A stretch of DNA of 16,730 nucleotides from JBFJVZ01 sp041623895 (GCA_041623895.1 JBFJVZ010000133.1:1-16730), one strand, 5' to 3'. Positions 7,114-15,022 are shown, counted from the first letter of the stretch. The notes: a model not told the origin generated them from the letters alone. Made by a program: numbers and translations.

Positions 7114-7886
7114 GTCACTTGGGGACTAACGGACTGGCGAGACTTTGGCGACAGAAAGCTCAGCAATTGTTCCTCGACGACTCGCGGTGTCGCGCCTTCG
7201 CCCAATAAGACGATGCCCCGGATCATCATTTCGCGAATGTTTGATTCTTCCTGATTCCGGGATTCCAATTTTCCAGCGAGCGGAATACAGATCACATTGG
7301 CAACCAGGGCACCGTAAAGGGTTGTCAGCAGTGCGGTCGCCATGCCACCGCCAATTTTGCTGGGGTCATCCAGAGCGCGGAGCATTTGGACCAGGCCGAT
7401 CAGCGTTCCGATCATGCCGAAGGCGGGTGCCGCGGCCCCGCAAGAATCGATGATCTTTTTTCCCGACACGTGTCGTTGTTCGATGTAAGACAATTCTGTT
7501 TCCAGCGCTTGGGTAATCTCCTCACCGGAAACACCGCTGATCAGCGATTCAATTCCCCGCTTCATGAAGTCATCCTTGACTTCAGCTGCCTGATCCTCCA
7601 GGGCCAGCAAGCCGTCTTTCCGAACGACTTCGGCAAACGTCTTGAATTGTTGAATCGTTTCCACCGCATCAGGCAATTTGAACAGAAAACACTTCATCAC
7701 CACTGCAAATGTGCCCAGCACTTTCTTGAGCGGAAAATTGATCAGGCTGGCCGCCAGGGCTCCACCAAATACAATCATCCCACTAGGGACATCGATGAAA
7801 GGCCCCAGCCCGCTGCCGCCCATGGCGATCGAAGCCAGGATCAAGCCGAATCCAAGCAGGAGTCCGATAATGGTCGCGATATCCAT
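7110..7886 (-). CDS. motA: Flagellar motor stator protein MotA
   Basis: MotA is the four-helix membrane subunit that surrounds MotB and contacts FliG. The 258-residue product has membrane segments at about 1-22, 32-52, 148-170 and 182-205. The large cytoplasmic loop carries VVRKDGLLALE, where Arg89 and Glu97 match the charged pair that interacts with FliG. Helix 3 has the conserved Pro in SCGAAAPAFGMIGTLIGLVQ, followed by DPSKIGGGMATALLTTLYG with the second conserved Pro. ATG at 7886 fits the conserved MDIATIIG start. It heads the minus-strand operon motA-motB-motB-like, transcribed away from flgB. Confidence 0.96.
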   Translation of the reverse strand: MDIATIIGLLLGFGLILASIAMGGSGLGPFIDVPSGMIVFGGALAASLINFPLKKVLGTFAVVMKCFLFKLPDAVETIQQFKTFAEVVRKDGLLALEDQAAEVKDDFMKRGIESLISGVSGEEITQALETELSYIEQRHVSGKKIIDSCGAAAPAFGMIGTLIGLVQMLRALDDPSKIGGGMATALLTTLYGALVANVICIPLAGKLESRNQEESNIREMMIRGIVLLGEGATPRVVEEQLLSFLSPKSRQSVSPQVT

Positions 7887-7949
7887 GAATCACCGAATGC
7901 CGTAGCGGCGACTTTATCTCTTAAGAATCTTGTCACTAAAGAATTGCAG

Positions 7950-7978
7950 TTCCGAAATCGGAATCTGTTCATCGGAAT
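7950..7978. promoter_or_regulatory. Operator-like palindrome with extra half-site
   Basis: TTCCGA-AA-TCGGAA (7950-7963) is a perfect inverted repeat with 6-base arms. TCGGAAT recurs at 7972-7978, exactly 14 bases after the first copy (7958-7964). It lies about 64-92 bp upstream of motA, a position suited to a transcription-factor site serving one or both operons. No regulator gene is visible in the window. Confidence 0.35.
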
Positions 7979-8052
7979 GTAGGTCACCCCGGTGGCACGC
8001 TATCGGGAAACGAGATCAGCGACCACGCATTGCTTCAATTGCGGGACAACCC

Positions 8053-8078
8053 TCAACGCAGATGCACGCTGCGGTTGA
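8053..8078 (+). other. Stem-loop in the flgB upstream region
   Basis: TCAACGCAG (8053-8061) pairs with CTGCGGTTGA (8069-8078) apart from one bulged base, around a 7-base loop. If transcription starts upstream of it, this would be the first hairpin of a flgB leader RNA. Confidence 0.3.
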
Positions 8079-8105
8079 ATTGCGATCCGTCCAAGCTTAC
8101 GCACT

Positions 8106-8134
8106 GCGGTGTTGCCGCCGAGGGAAAACCCTCG
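8106..8134 (+). other. Two directly abutting hairpins in the flgB upstream region
   Basis: GCGG-TGTTG-CCGC (8106-8118) is followed with no gap by CGAGGG-AAAA-CCCTCG (8119-8134), a perfect 6-bp stem with an AAAA loop. The stems could stack coaxially. They do not match the c-di-GMP-I riboswitch pattern as far as I can judge. They may be a structured leader or an attenuator. Confidence 0.35.
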
Positions 8135-8188
8135 CTGATGCCTGTTCGTTTTCACGTTTATCTTCGCGTTACAAGTCGAGCCCGGCTT

Positions 8189-8217
8189 TAAAGAAGTGCG
8201 ATCCGGCTTACCGATAA
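8189..8217 (+). promoter_or_regulatory. Sigma-28-like promoter boxes adjoining flgB
   Basis: TAAAGAAG (8189-8196) and ACCGATAA (8210-8217) resemble the flagellar sigma-28 consensus TAAAGTTT / GCCGATAA, but the spacer is 13 rather than 11 bases. Initiation about 7 bases downstream would fall at the flgB ATG and give a leaderless transcript; flgB indeed lacks a Shine-Dalgarno sequence. Confidence 0.3.
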
Positions 8218-8224
8218 AACAAGC

Positions 8225-8578
8225 ATGACCGGATTGTTTTATCAAATGAATGTTCTTGGCAACGCGCTCAACGGCGCAGAGCAGAATCATCGCTTGTTAA
8301 GCCAGAACATTGCCAACGTCAACACACCCGGCTACAAGACGCAACGGATTGAGTTTGACAAGTTTGTGAAGCAGCTCGAGTCAGAAGCGGCCGGCCGCGG
8401 CTTGATCGACGAGATCGAGGTCGAAAGAGTCAAGGGCTTGAGATCTCGTGTGGACGGCAACAACGTTGATATGGAGCGAGAGGTTTCTGAGTTGAAGAAA
8501 AATGCGCTCGCCTTTCAAGCCTACTCGCACCTGTTAGCGTCCAAACTGGCAACGATGCGACGAGCCATTTCCGGCTGA
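8225..8578 (+). CDS. flgB: Flagellar basal-body rod protein FlgB
   Basis: FlgB forms the proximal rod. The 117-residue length is close to the family norm. The N-terminal rod motif reads LLSQNIANVNTPGYKTQRIEF (24-44, beginning RLLSQN), and the C-terminal half has the FlgB signature DGNNVDMEREVSEL (77-90) followed by a helix NALAFQAYSHLLASKLATM. The start is the ATG at 8225, preceded by GATAAAACAAGC, with no visible Shine-Dalgarno. It is the first gene of the long basal-body/export operon, with flgC 40 bases downstream. Confidence 0.96.
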   Translation: MTGLFYQMNVLGNALNGAEQNHRLLSQNIANVNTPGYKTQRIEFDKFVKQLESEAAGRGLIDEIEVERVKGLRSRVDGNNVDMEREVSELKKNALAFQAYSHLLASKLATMRRAISG

Positions 8579-8618
8579 TCCTCCTGAGCAATCCTTGATC
8601 TAAGAATACGGTGGAACC

Positions 8619-9053
8619 ATGGCGGGGCATTTTTCTGCGATCGACATTAGCGCATCCGGATTGAGGGCGGAACGGCTGCGGATGGAAACCACGGCAAACA
8701 ACATTGCCAATGCGGGGACCACGATGACAGCAAGCGGCGAGCCGTATCGCAAAAAGTCCGTGGTCTTTGCCGCCGCCGTCGATCAAGCAGCCCGGCGTGG
8801 CTCGCTGCAGGGGAATCACGGCGTCAAAGTGATCGGTATGGAAGCAGATGAAACCGAGTTTCCTGAGGTGTACAACCCGGGACATCCGCACGCAAATGAA
8901 CAAGGTTTCGTTCAACTGTCCAATGTCAAAATCCCGGCAGAAATGGTGGACTTGATCACTGCCAGCCGCGCCTATGAAGCCAACTCCAAGGCGATCAGTC
9001 TGTTCAAGGAGATGGTCGAGCAAACATTGACGCTTCTACAAGGAGGCCGCTGA
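8619..9053 (+). CDS. flgC: Flagellar basal-body rod protein FlgC
   Basis: FlgC is a proximal-rod subunit built after FlgB. The 144-residue product has the N-terminal motif ISASGLRAERLRMETTANNI (10-29), a central YNPGHPHANEQGFV (85-98), and the C-terminal VKIPAEMVDLITASRAYEAN (103-122) with a closing helix. All are diagnostic for FlgC. The start ATG at 8619 is preceded by GGTGGAACC. Its 3' end carries the strong ribosome site AGGAGG (9041-9046) for fliE, and its TGA stop shares one base with the fliE ATG. Confidence 0.97.
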   Translation: MAGHFSAIDISASGLRAERLRMETTANNIANAGTTMTASGEPYRKKSVVFAAAVDQAARRGSLQGNHGVKVIGMEADETEFPEVYNPGHPHANEQGFVQLSNVKIPAEMVDLITASRAYEANSKAISLFKEMVEQTLTLLQGGR

Positions 9054-9352
9054 TGGCTCCGTTACCGCCCATCAATGCCAGTCCGCCAATCTCGCTCAGT
9101 TCACAAACGTTGCCAGCCAAAGAGGCGACACCCAACAGCGAGATCAACCCCTTTGAAAAGCTGCTGATTCAGGCCAACCAGGATCAACTACGTTCCAACA
9201 ACGCTATCGAGGATTTAGTAACCGGCAAGAACGACAACGTCCAGCAGGTTGTCATGCAGGTGGCAAAGTCCGAAATGTCTTTTCAATTATTCATGGAGGT
9301 GCGAAACAAACTGATCGAGTCCTACAACGAACTGATGCGAATGCAATTCTAG
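9053..9352 (+). CDS. fliE: Flagellar hook-basal body protein FliE
   Basis: FliE links the MS ring to the rod and is an early export substrate. The 99-residue product has a Pro/Ser-rich, variable N-terminus and the conserved C-terminal block, VVMQVAKSEMSFQLFMEVRN (63-82) followed by KLIESYNELMRMQF to the end, which matches the family. The ATG overlaps the flgC stop (TGATG) with AGGAGG 6 bases upstream, the best Shine-Dalgarno in the window. A 102-bp gap to fliF follows, holding a long-looped GTCGCC/GGCGAC inverted repeat (9355-9360, 9382-9387) and no gene. Confidence 0.95.
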   Translation: MAPLPPINASPPISLSSQTLPAKEATPNSEINPFEKLLIQANQDQLRSNNAIEDLVTGKNDNVQQVVMQVAKSEMSFQLFMEVRNKLIESYNELMRMQF

Positions 9353-9454
9353 ACGTCGCCATTTTGCTGTCGCGGAACTCAGGCGACTTGATGTTCTTTG
9401 CAGAACCTTCACGAATTTCGCTGCGGTTAGGTCAACAAACCTGAAAACAGTACC

Positions 9455-10984
9455 TTGAAAACAATCAAACCCTACATCGATGCCCTGCTACAGATTTGGC
9501 AGGAAAGCTCGCCGGCGGCACGAGTTGGGATACTCTTGCTGGCGGCTCTTTGTGTGGTGGCGATTGGCGGTGTCGGATACTGGTCGATCCAGCCGACTTA
9601 CGTCGTCCTGGTGAGTGAGTCGGAAGGTGACAAGGTCGACAAGGTTATCGATGCACTCGATAAAGCCGGAATTCAGTACCAGCTCTCTGGCGCTGGCGGA
9701 AACCTGCTTGTCGACAAACGCGACTACGCGAAAGCCCGACTTTTGGCGCGAAGTAACGGTGTCTCCGGTTCCACGGAACTAGCTAACGCAGAACTTGGTG
9801 GTGCCTTTGACAGTCCCACCCAGCGCCGCAATCTGGCCCGAATTCAAAAACAACAAAACCTGGCCGCCACGATCACGAAGATGACAATCGTGGATCATGC
9901 CGACGTGCATCTAAACATACCCGATAAAGGCCCGTTTGAACGAAAACGCGCGGAACCTTCGGCAAGCGTGCTGCTTACACTGACCCCTGAAGCGCGATTG
10001 ACCGACCAGCAGGCGCAGTCAATTGCATCGTTCGTGGCCTTTGCCATTGAAGATCTCAGACCGGAAGCCGTCCAGATCACCGACAAGGACGGCCACAGCT
10101 ACACGGTGCCGGACGAGCAAACTCATCAAATCAGCAACCAGGTCCAGTACATTGCCGAAGCCGAGAGCAAACTTGCCAGGAAAGCTGAAACTCAATTGCT
10201 TCGCTTTCTGGGGTATGGAAATGCCAGCGTTCAAGTGAATCTCGATTTTACATTCAAGCAAGGTGAAAGGACGACAACCAAATTTGATCCCGACGGAAAG
10301 GTGCCACTGAACGAGAATCTGATCTCCGAAACGACCACGAACGCCGAAGAACCTGCGCAAGGCGCCGCCGGTATCCCCTCGAATTTGCAGTCACGTCGAC
10401 GCAGCGGCAGCACAAATGTAGAAAGCAAAACCGAGAATATCACGACCAGCTATCTGGTCCCCAAGACGGAAGAAAAGGAAGCCGATTCGACTCCGATTCG
10501 GAATTTCATGACCGTCAGCGTTTTGCTGAACTCCGCGGCACCCGGTGTGACGGAAGAGGATGGCAGCTTGATCGCCGGACTTGACCAAAAGGTTACCGCG
10601 ATTGTCAAGAACGCCGTTGGTTTTCAAGACGACAGCGATACGATCTCCGTCGAATTCCTGCCTTTTCCTGACACCGGCTTGTCACTTGAGCCGCTCGCAC
10701 CGCCCTTCAACTGGCAACAACTCACCTCGATTATCGAAAATGCCTCGCTGGCAATCGCCGCCGGTTTTGCGTTCTTGATGGGTATTCTGCTACTGCGACG
10801 ATTTCGGCCGCTGCCGGAGCGCGATGAATCAACCGCCGCAAATCAACTGAATCGTGAGCGGCTGGAGAGTGTGAATCAGCTATCCACATTGATCAAAGAA
10901 CATCCGGAGGTCTTCACTCAAATCGTACGCACGTGGTCCGGCGTTGAAAACCAAGAAAAGCCACCACAAGGCAAAGCCGCGTAG
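9455..10984 (+). CDS. fliF: Flagellar MS-ring protein FliF
   Basis: FliF forms the membrane ring on which the motor is built. The 509-residue product has a first membrane helix at about 23-45, then the YscJ/FliF ring-building domains: TYVVLVSESEGDKVDKVIDAL, GTELANAELGG-like SGSTELANAELGGAFD (104-119), and a YIAEAESKLARKAETQLLRF helix (232-251). A low-complexity region at about 290-330 precedes FMTVSVLLN (351-359). The second membrane helix lies at about 431-449. The C-terminus LSTLIKEHPEVFTQIVRTW (476-494) is the FliG-binding tail. The start is TTG at 9455: a stop at 9428-9430 closes the frame upstream, no ATG lies between, and no good Shine-Dalgarno is seen. Confidence 0.96.
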   Translation: MKTIKPYIDALLQIWQESSPAARVGILLLAALCVVAIGGVGYWSIQPTYVVLVSESEGDKVDKVIDALDKAGIQYQLSGAGGNLLVDKRDYAKARLLARSNGVSGSTELANAELGGAFDSPTQRRNLARIQKQQNLAATITKMTIVDHADVHLNIPDKGPFERKRAEPSASVLLTLTPEARLTDQQAQSIASFVAFAIEDLRPEAVQITDKDGHSYTVPDEQTHQISNQVQYIAEAESKLARKAETQLLRFLGYGNASVQVNLDFTFKQGERTTTKFDPDGKVPLNENLISETTTNAEEPAQGAAGIPSNLQSRRRSGSTNVESKTENITTSYLVPKTEEKEADSTPIRNFMTVSVLLNSAAPGVTEEDGSLIAGLDQKVTAIVKNAVGFQDDSDTISVEFLPFPDTGLSLEPLAPPFNWQQLTSIIENASLAIAAGFAFLMGILLLRRFRPLPERDESTAANQLNRERLESVNQLSTLIKEHPEVFTQIVRTWSGVENQEKPPQGKAA

Positions 10985-11004
10985 GTCAGGAGCAGCAGAA
11001 CGCA

Positions 11005-12018
11005 ATGACAATGCTGACTCGATCGGAACGACTCGCGCTGCTGCTTAACCTGTTGGGAGAGGACGCAACCGCACTGGCTCGTTCCGGTTTGCATGGCGAA
11101 TCGCTTGACGAACTGGAAACCGCATTAAGCGACTTTCAGGACTACCCTGCCAGCGAGGAAGAGATCGACCTGGTTCTCGATGACTTTGAGAGCTACTTCA
11201 AGTTGTCCTTGGAATCATTTCAGCGTCGAGAAACGCTGGAAGCGGAACTGCCGGAAAAACAGATCGAGGAGCCGACCATTCTGCAAATTGCCGAAGAACA
11301 TTTTCAAGTCGATTTGGAGCCGACCAAAAAATTTGAACCTCCCGAGCTTACCGGGAACACGATTCATGATTTGAACCGAGTGCATCCGTACCAGGTCGCA
11401 CAGGCGTTAAGCATCGAAAGTCCAACCGTCATTTCGCTGGTCGTTCGTAAGCTTGCAGACGAACACGCGGCGAAAACGCTTGAATATTTGCCGGAGCCGA
11501 TGCGACCCGGCATTTTCTTGAAACTTGCCAGACCCTCAGCCGCCAAAAAGCTGGTGCAAGAACGCGTCTTGCAAACGATATTGGCATCGGCACTCGAAAT
11601 CGAAGAGCGTCAGGCTGATGAGAAGGCTTCGGAAAAGATGGCAAAAATGATGCGCTCGCTGCCTCGCTCCGTGCGCCGGCCTATGTTCGACGAACTTGCC
11701 AGGCAAGACCAAACGCTCGCTGACGCAGTTAAGCAGCAGCTCTATCAATTCGAGGATCTCCAGCGGCTTGGGGATCGTGATCTTCAAAAAGTGTTGGGAC
11801 AGTGTCGTACCGATATTCTTGTGCTCGCATTGCAGCAGGTAGATGAATCTTTACTGGGTAAAGTTTTGAGCAACATGTCCAAGCGTGCGAAAGAGTCGCT
11901 GCAGGAAGAAATGGAATACAAGTCGAACGCAAAACCGGAGGAAATTGACGCGGGCCGAGCTGAAGTTTTGAAGATACTCGTTGAACTTGATGAATCAGGC
12001 GCTATCACCATCCAATAG
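11005..12018 (+). CDS. fliG: Flagellar motor switch protein FliG (divergent)
   Basis: FliG is the rotor protein that receives torque from MotA. The 337-residue length is normal. The N-terminal FliF-binding part begins LTRSERLALLLNLLGED. The middle domain has NRVHPYQVAQALS (124-136) in place of the usual EHPQ-type motif. The C-terminal domain reads QFEDLQRLGDRDLQKVL (248-264) and LSNMSKRAKESLQEEM (288-303). Against the E. coli torque residues, Arg281 is kept (Arg294), Asp288/Asp289 become Glu301/Glu302, Arg297 becomes Lys310 and Lys264 becomes Gln277, so charge is kept at four of five sites. ATG at 11005 has an AGGAGC site upstream. fliH starts 2 bases after the stop. Confidence 0.93.
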   Translation: MTMLTRSERLALLLNLLGEDATALARSGLHGESLDELETALSDFQDYPASEEEIDLVLDDFESYFKLSLESFQRRETLEAELPEKQIEEPTILQIAEEHFQVDLEPTKKFEPPELTGNTIHDLNRVHPYQVAQALSIESPTVISLVVRKLADEHAAKTLEYLPEPMRPGIFLKLARPSAAKKLVQERVLQTILASALEIEERQADEKASEKMAKMMRSLPRSVRRPMFDELARQDQTLADAVKQQLYQFEDLQRLGDRDLQKVLGQCRTDILVLALQQVDESLLGKVLSNMSKRAKESLQEEMEYKSNAKPEEIDAGRAEVLKILVELDESGAITIQ

Positions 12019-12020
12019 CC

Positions 12021-12569
12021 ATGTCAAAGTTTCATTTGGAATTCGCATCGGAGCTGGCATCGGTTTCCTCGCCCAACGGGCGGATAACGGTGGAACATTC
12101 GCCACTGGAATCATCACAGCCTGCCAAGAACGATGATGCTAACGCAATTGCCGCACTCGATTTGCTTGCGACCAGGTTTAACGAACTGGAAATTCAAGCG
12201 ATGACTCGGATCGACCGATTCGAGCAGCAACTCATTGCCATGGCATTCGATGTAGCGCGAGCCGTCTTGTGCGATGAGGAAATACTGATTCAGAAGCGAG
12301 TTGAGCAGTACGTCCGAATTGCCTTGGACCAAATGCGACCCGACATACCCAAAATCGTCTACGTTCATCCAAAATGTGTGGCACCGATCAAGCGTTGGAT
12401 TGAACAATCCGCAATCAGCACGATCGAGGTTAAGGAAGATGGGTCGATATCACCTGGCGATTGTCGGATCGAATCTGATGAGACGGGTGTCTCCGCGACA
12501 TTGGATGCTTTTTTGGATGCGGGATTAAATAGATTCTTTTTGAACGCGGAGAAACAGGCGACGAACTGA
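12021..12569 (+). CDS. fliH: Flagellar export ATPase regulator FliH
   Basis: FliH binds and restrains the FliI ATPase and links it to the C ring. The 182-residue product has a variable N-terminus, a helical middle (about 42-105, including RFEQQLIAMAFDVARAVL and RVEQYVRIALDQM), and a C-terminal domain with KIVYVHPKCVAPIKRW (111-126) and DGSISPGDCRIESDETG (140-156), the typical end of the FliH/SctL family. It starts 2 bases after fliG and its TGA overlaps the fliI ATG by one base. Assignment combines the motifs with the fixed place between fliG and fliI. Confidence 0.92.
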   Translation: MSKFHLEFASELASVSSPNGRITVEHSPLESSQPAKNDDANAIAALDLLATRFNELEIQAMTRIDRFEQQLIAMAFDVARAVLCDEEILIQKRVEQYVRIALDQMRPDIPKIVYVHPKCVAPIKRWIEQSAISTIEVKEDGSISPGDCRIESDETGVSATLDAFLDAGLNRFFLNAEKQATN

Positions 12570-13861
12570 TGCTTGAATTACCCCCTTGTGAATGGATTCG
12601 ACACACCGGGCGTTTAAAAAGTGTCAGTGGCCGTGTCTGCGCAACCGTTGAGGCCGGACTTGGAGAACTTGTTGAAATCCACTCCACCGCCAACAAATCC
12701 GTTGTTGCCGAAGTCATCGGATTTGACCACGACCAGGTGCAATTGATGCCTTTCGAGTCGGGGATCCATTTTCGCCGCGGCGACCTTGTTGTCGCAAAGG
12801 GTTGCCGGATGCGGTTACCCGTTGGCTTTCGAATGCTGGGCCGAGTCGTCAATGCAGTTGGCCTGCCCATCGATTCAGGTGGAAGACTTCAGTTTGAAGA
12901 TACCACGGAAATCGAATTCGATTCCCCAGATCCACTGACCCGACCCCACATCGTTGAACCATTGGTGACGGGCATCCGAGCGATCGACGGCATGTTGACA
13001 ATCGGAAAAGGTCAGCGAGTTGGATTGTTTGCCGGCAGCGGAGTTGGAAAAAGCACGCTGCTGGGTGAAATCGCCAGGCACGCGGAATCGGATGTGAACG
13101 TCGTGGCGATGATTGGTGAACGAGGAAGAGAGGTTCGGCCGTTTATCGAACAGAACTTGGGTCCGGAGGGGCTCGAGAAGTCGGTCGTGATCGTTTCCAC
13201 TTCCGACCAGCCGCCGTTGGCACGCGTCCGAGCAAGTGAAGCGGCGGTTGTCATGGCCAGCTGGTTTCGCGCTCAAGGGAAGAACGTACTGTTGATGCTA
13301 GACAGCTTGACGCGACTCTCCCACGCTCAGCGCGAACTAGGGCTCTTGCTCGGCGAACCGCCAACTAGCCGCGGTTTCACGCCCAGCGTATTTCAAAAAA
13401 TGGCCCAACTGCTGGAACAGTTGGGAACCAACCAAACAGGCGCGATCACCGGATTGTTGACGATCCTGGTTGATGGTGACGACATGAACGAGCCAGTCAC
13501 GGATGCCGCACGTGCCATCCTGGATGGCCATATCGTGTTGGATCGAAAACTCGCGCACCAAGGACATTTCCCAGCCATCGACATTCTCAGCAGCGCCAGC
13601 CGCTTGTTCAACGATATTACCACGCCCCAACACAAACAATATGCACTCAAGGCACGCCAAATCATCGCCAAGTACCGGGAAGTCGAGGACTTGATCCAGA
13701 TTGGCGCCTACAAAAAAGGAGTCATTCCGGATTCGGATAACGCGGTCGACAAGTTCCCATCCGTGACGGAGTTTCTGAGACAACCACTAGGAGCATCAAG
13801 TGACTTCGCGGCAACCATCAACGAACTAGCAACACTCAATCAATTCATCGGAGCGGCGTAA
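12569..13861 (+). CDS. fliI: Flagellum-specific export ATPase FliI
   Basis: FliI is the hexameric ATPase of the flagellar type III export system. In the 430-residue product, a beta-barrel N-terminal domain (about 15-85) precedes the F1-type core. The Walker A motif is AGSGVGKS (155-162, Lys161), the catalytic loop is GERGREV (183-189), and the Walker B is VLLMLD (240-245). These are followed by SLTRLSHAQRELGLLLGEPP and the TDAARAILDGHIVL segment (311-324). The type III hallmark SLTR-x-AQRE is present with small changes (RLSHAQRE). The length is normal. Both ends overlap their neighbours by one base (TGATG with fliH, TAATG with fliJ), giving tight translational coupling. Confidence 0.98.
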   Translation: MLELPPCEWIRHTGRLKSVSGRVCATVEAGLGELVEIHSTANKSVVAEVIGFDHDQVQLMPFESGIHFRRGDLVVAKGCRMRLPVGFRMLGRVVNAVGLPIDSGGRLQFEDTTEIEFDSPDPLTRPHIVEPLVTGIRAIDGMLTIGKGQRVGLFAGSGVGKSTLLGEIARHAESDVNVVAMIGERGREVRPFIEQNLGPEGLEKSVVIVSTSDQPPLARVRASEAAVVMASWFRAQGKNVLLMLDSLTRLSHAQRELGLLLGEPPTSRGFTPSVFQKMAQLLEQLGTNQTGAITGLLTILVDGDDMNEPVTDAARAILDGHIVLDRKLAHQGHFPAIDILSSASRLFNDITTPQHKQYALKARQIIAKYREVEDLIQIGAYKKGVIPDSDNAVDKFPSVTEFLRQPLGASSDFAATINELATLNQFIGAA

Positions 13862-14295
13862 TGGATGCGACACGCAAAAAAATATTGCGGCTGCAACGGC
13901 TCCGCACACTCGAGCAGAGCAAACTGAATTCACTCGCGATCGAGTTGGCCGCGATTGAATCAGTACTTACGGACAAATCAAAACAACTCTCTGAATTGCA
14001 CAGCCAAATCGAAGACGCTTCCACGTTAAATAACGAACCAGCGATTGCGTTGCATGCTCAATCGTTGATCTGGATCCGACATCTAGTGTCATGCCGGGAC
14101 GTATTGCAGACCGAAATCCGAGAAACTGAATCAAAACGAGACAAAATGCTGGCGGAAACCATCCAGCAAAAGGCCAAGGTTCGCGGCTGGGAATCGCTGA
14201 TCGACCGACTAAATGCGGAACTGGCAGGCCAGTTGCAAAACCGTGAATCGTTGTTGGCAGACGAACGATTTCTGAACATCAGTAGGACGAGGTAA
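13861..14295 (+). CDS. fliJ: Flagellar export protein FliJ
   Basis: FliJ is a small coiled-coil rod that enters the FliI ring and couples it to the export gate. The 144-residue product is highly charged and almost wholly helical: an antiparallel pair of helices at about 3-57 and 66-135 around a short turn, with a basic N-terminal RKKILRLQRLRTLEQ. No catalytic motif is present, as expected. It is assigned from length, coiled-coil character and its position directly after fliI; sequence alone is not diagnostic. Confidence 0.88.
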   Translation: MDATRKKILRLQRLRTLEQSKLNSLAIELAAIESVLTDKSKQLSELHSQIEDASTLNNEPAIALHAQSLIWIRHLVSCRDVLQTEIRETESKRDKMLAETIQQKAKVRGWESLIDRLNAELAGQLQNRESLLADERFLNISRTR

Positions 14296-14299
14296 CGAA

Positions 14300-15022
14300 A
14301 TGAAATCGATCATCACAGCCGTTTTAACCTGTTCAGTCCTGTTTGGCATTTCCCTGATGACGACCAGGCTGCTGTACGAGCGCGCCCCGCAAGAGGCAGC
14401 GAAAGACAGCGAGACAACATCCGATTCACCGGAGCAAAACGTCGAACAGACCAGTCCCAAAAAGGCGATGCCGGTCTCGTTCCGCCCCGATAACGCGGTT
14501 TCCATCGAAGCGGTTTTGCAGATGAGTGATTCCATCAAAAAAATGGAGCAACAACTCATTGAGCGAGAGCAGCGGCTGATCAAGGATGAGCAGCGGGTCA
14601 AGCTGCTGCTGGATGATCTTGTCACGGAGCAAAATGAATTGCGTGCATTTAGCGAAGGCATCGACGCAAAAGTCGAATCACTGCAGCAAATGGCTAGCGC
14701 ATTTAACAAAACATTGAATGAGCTGGAATCTCGCAAGATCGAGCTTGAGCAACTGGAAAAGAAAACTGGTTCCGATGACGAATCGAAGCAAAAGGAACTC
14801 GACAGCAAAGTCAACGACGTCAAGAGCTGGTTTGCCAATCTGGACGCGGAGCAATCGGCGGACTATCTGAAAGAATTCGCCAACAACGGCAAGCTGGAAT
14901 TTGCCGCTTCACTCCTGCAAAAAATGCCCGACCGTCAAAAGTCCAAAATTCTGGGCGTGATGAGTGACCCGGTGCTTGTCGAACAATTGATCGACTCACT
15001 TGAAATTCGACCAAAACAATAG
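14300..15022 (+). CDS. MotE/YlxF-like flagellar chaperone-type protein
   Basis: The 240-residue product has an N-terminal membrane anchor or uncleaved signal (about 4-22), an acidic linker (30-55), a long coiled coil (about 75-155) and a C-terminal helical domain (about 172-232) with WFANLDAEQSADYLKEFA and AASLLQKMPDRQKSKILGVM. This resembles the MgtE N-terminal-like module of MotE, the stator chaperone known from Rhizobium, and YlxF in Bacillus, which also follows fliJ. The expected role is in the periplasm, stabilising MotB or a related motor part. The start ATG at 14300 has GAGGT overlapping the fliJ stop. The function is inferred from architecture and position. Confidence 0.75.
   Translation: MKSIITAVLTCSVLFGISLMTTRLLYERAPQEAAKDSETTSDSPEQNVEQTSPKKAMPVSFRPDNAVSIEAVLQMSDSIKKMEQQLIEREQRLIKDEQRVKLLLDDLVTEQNELRAFSEGIDAKVESLQQMASAFNKTLNELESRKIELEQLEKKTGSDDESKQKELDSKVNDVKSWFANLDAEQSADYLKEFANNGKLEFAASLLQKMPDRQKSKILGVMSDPVLVEQLIDSLEIRPKQ

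Larger units (their letters stand above)
7887..8224. promoter_or_regulatory. Divergent motA / flgB intergenic regulatory region
   Basis: This 338-bp stretch separates two divergently transcribed flagellar operons and must contain promoters for both. It holds an operator-like palindrome with an extra half-site (7950-7978), a bulged stem-loop (8053-8078), two adjoining hairpins (8106-8134) and a sigma-28-like pair of boxes next to flgB (8189-8217). Open frames here on either strand lack codon structure or recognisable motifs, so I see no gene. Confidence 0.75.

Noticed and set aside
6673..7254. 193-residue plus-strand frame opposite motB
   Set aside because: It is antisense to a clear motB and the end of motA, and is rich in Arg, His and Cys with no recognisable domain.
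7386..7982. 198-residue plus-strand frame opposite motA
   Set aside because: The composition is that of a shadow frame; motA on the other strand is unmistakable.
7993..8007. TGGCAC as a possible sigma-54 -24 element
   Set aside because: The -12 GC at the required distance is absent (the bases there are CGGG).
8101..8140. c-di-GMP riboswitch before flgB
   Set aside because: A CGCAC stretch and a tetraloop hairpin look superficially similar, but the conserved core order could not be matched.
7930..8290. Small frames on both strands in the motA-flgB gap
   Set aside because: No family resemblance, and they run over hairpins and into flgB; the region fits regulatory DNA better.
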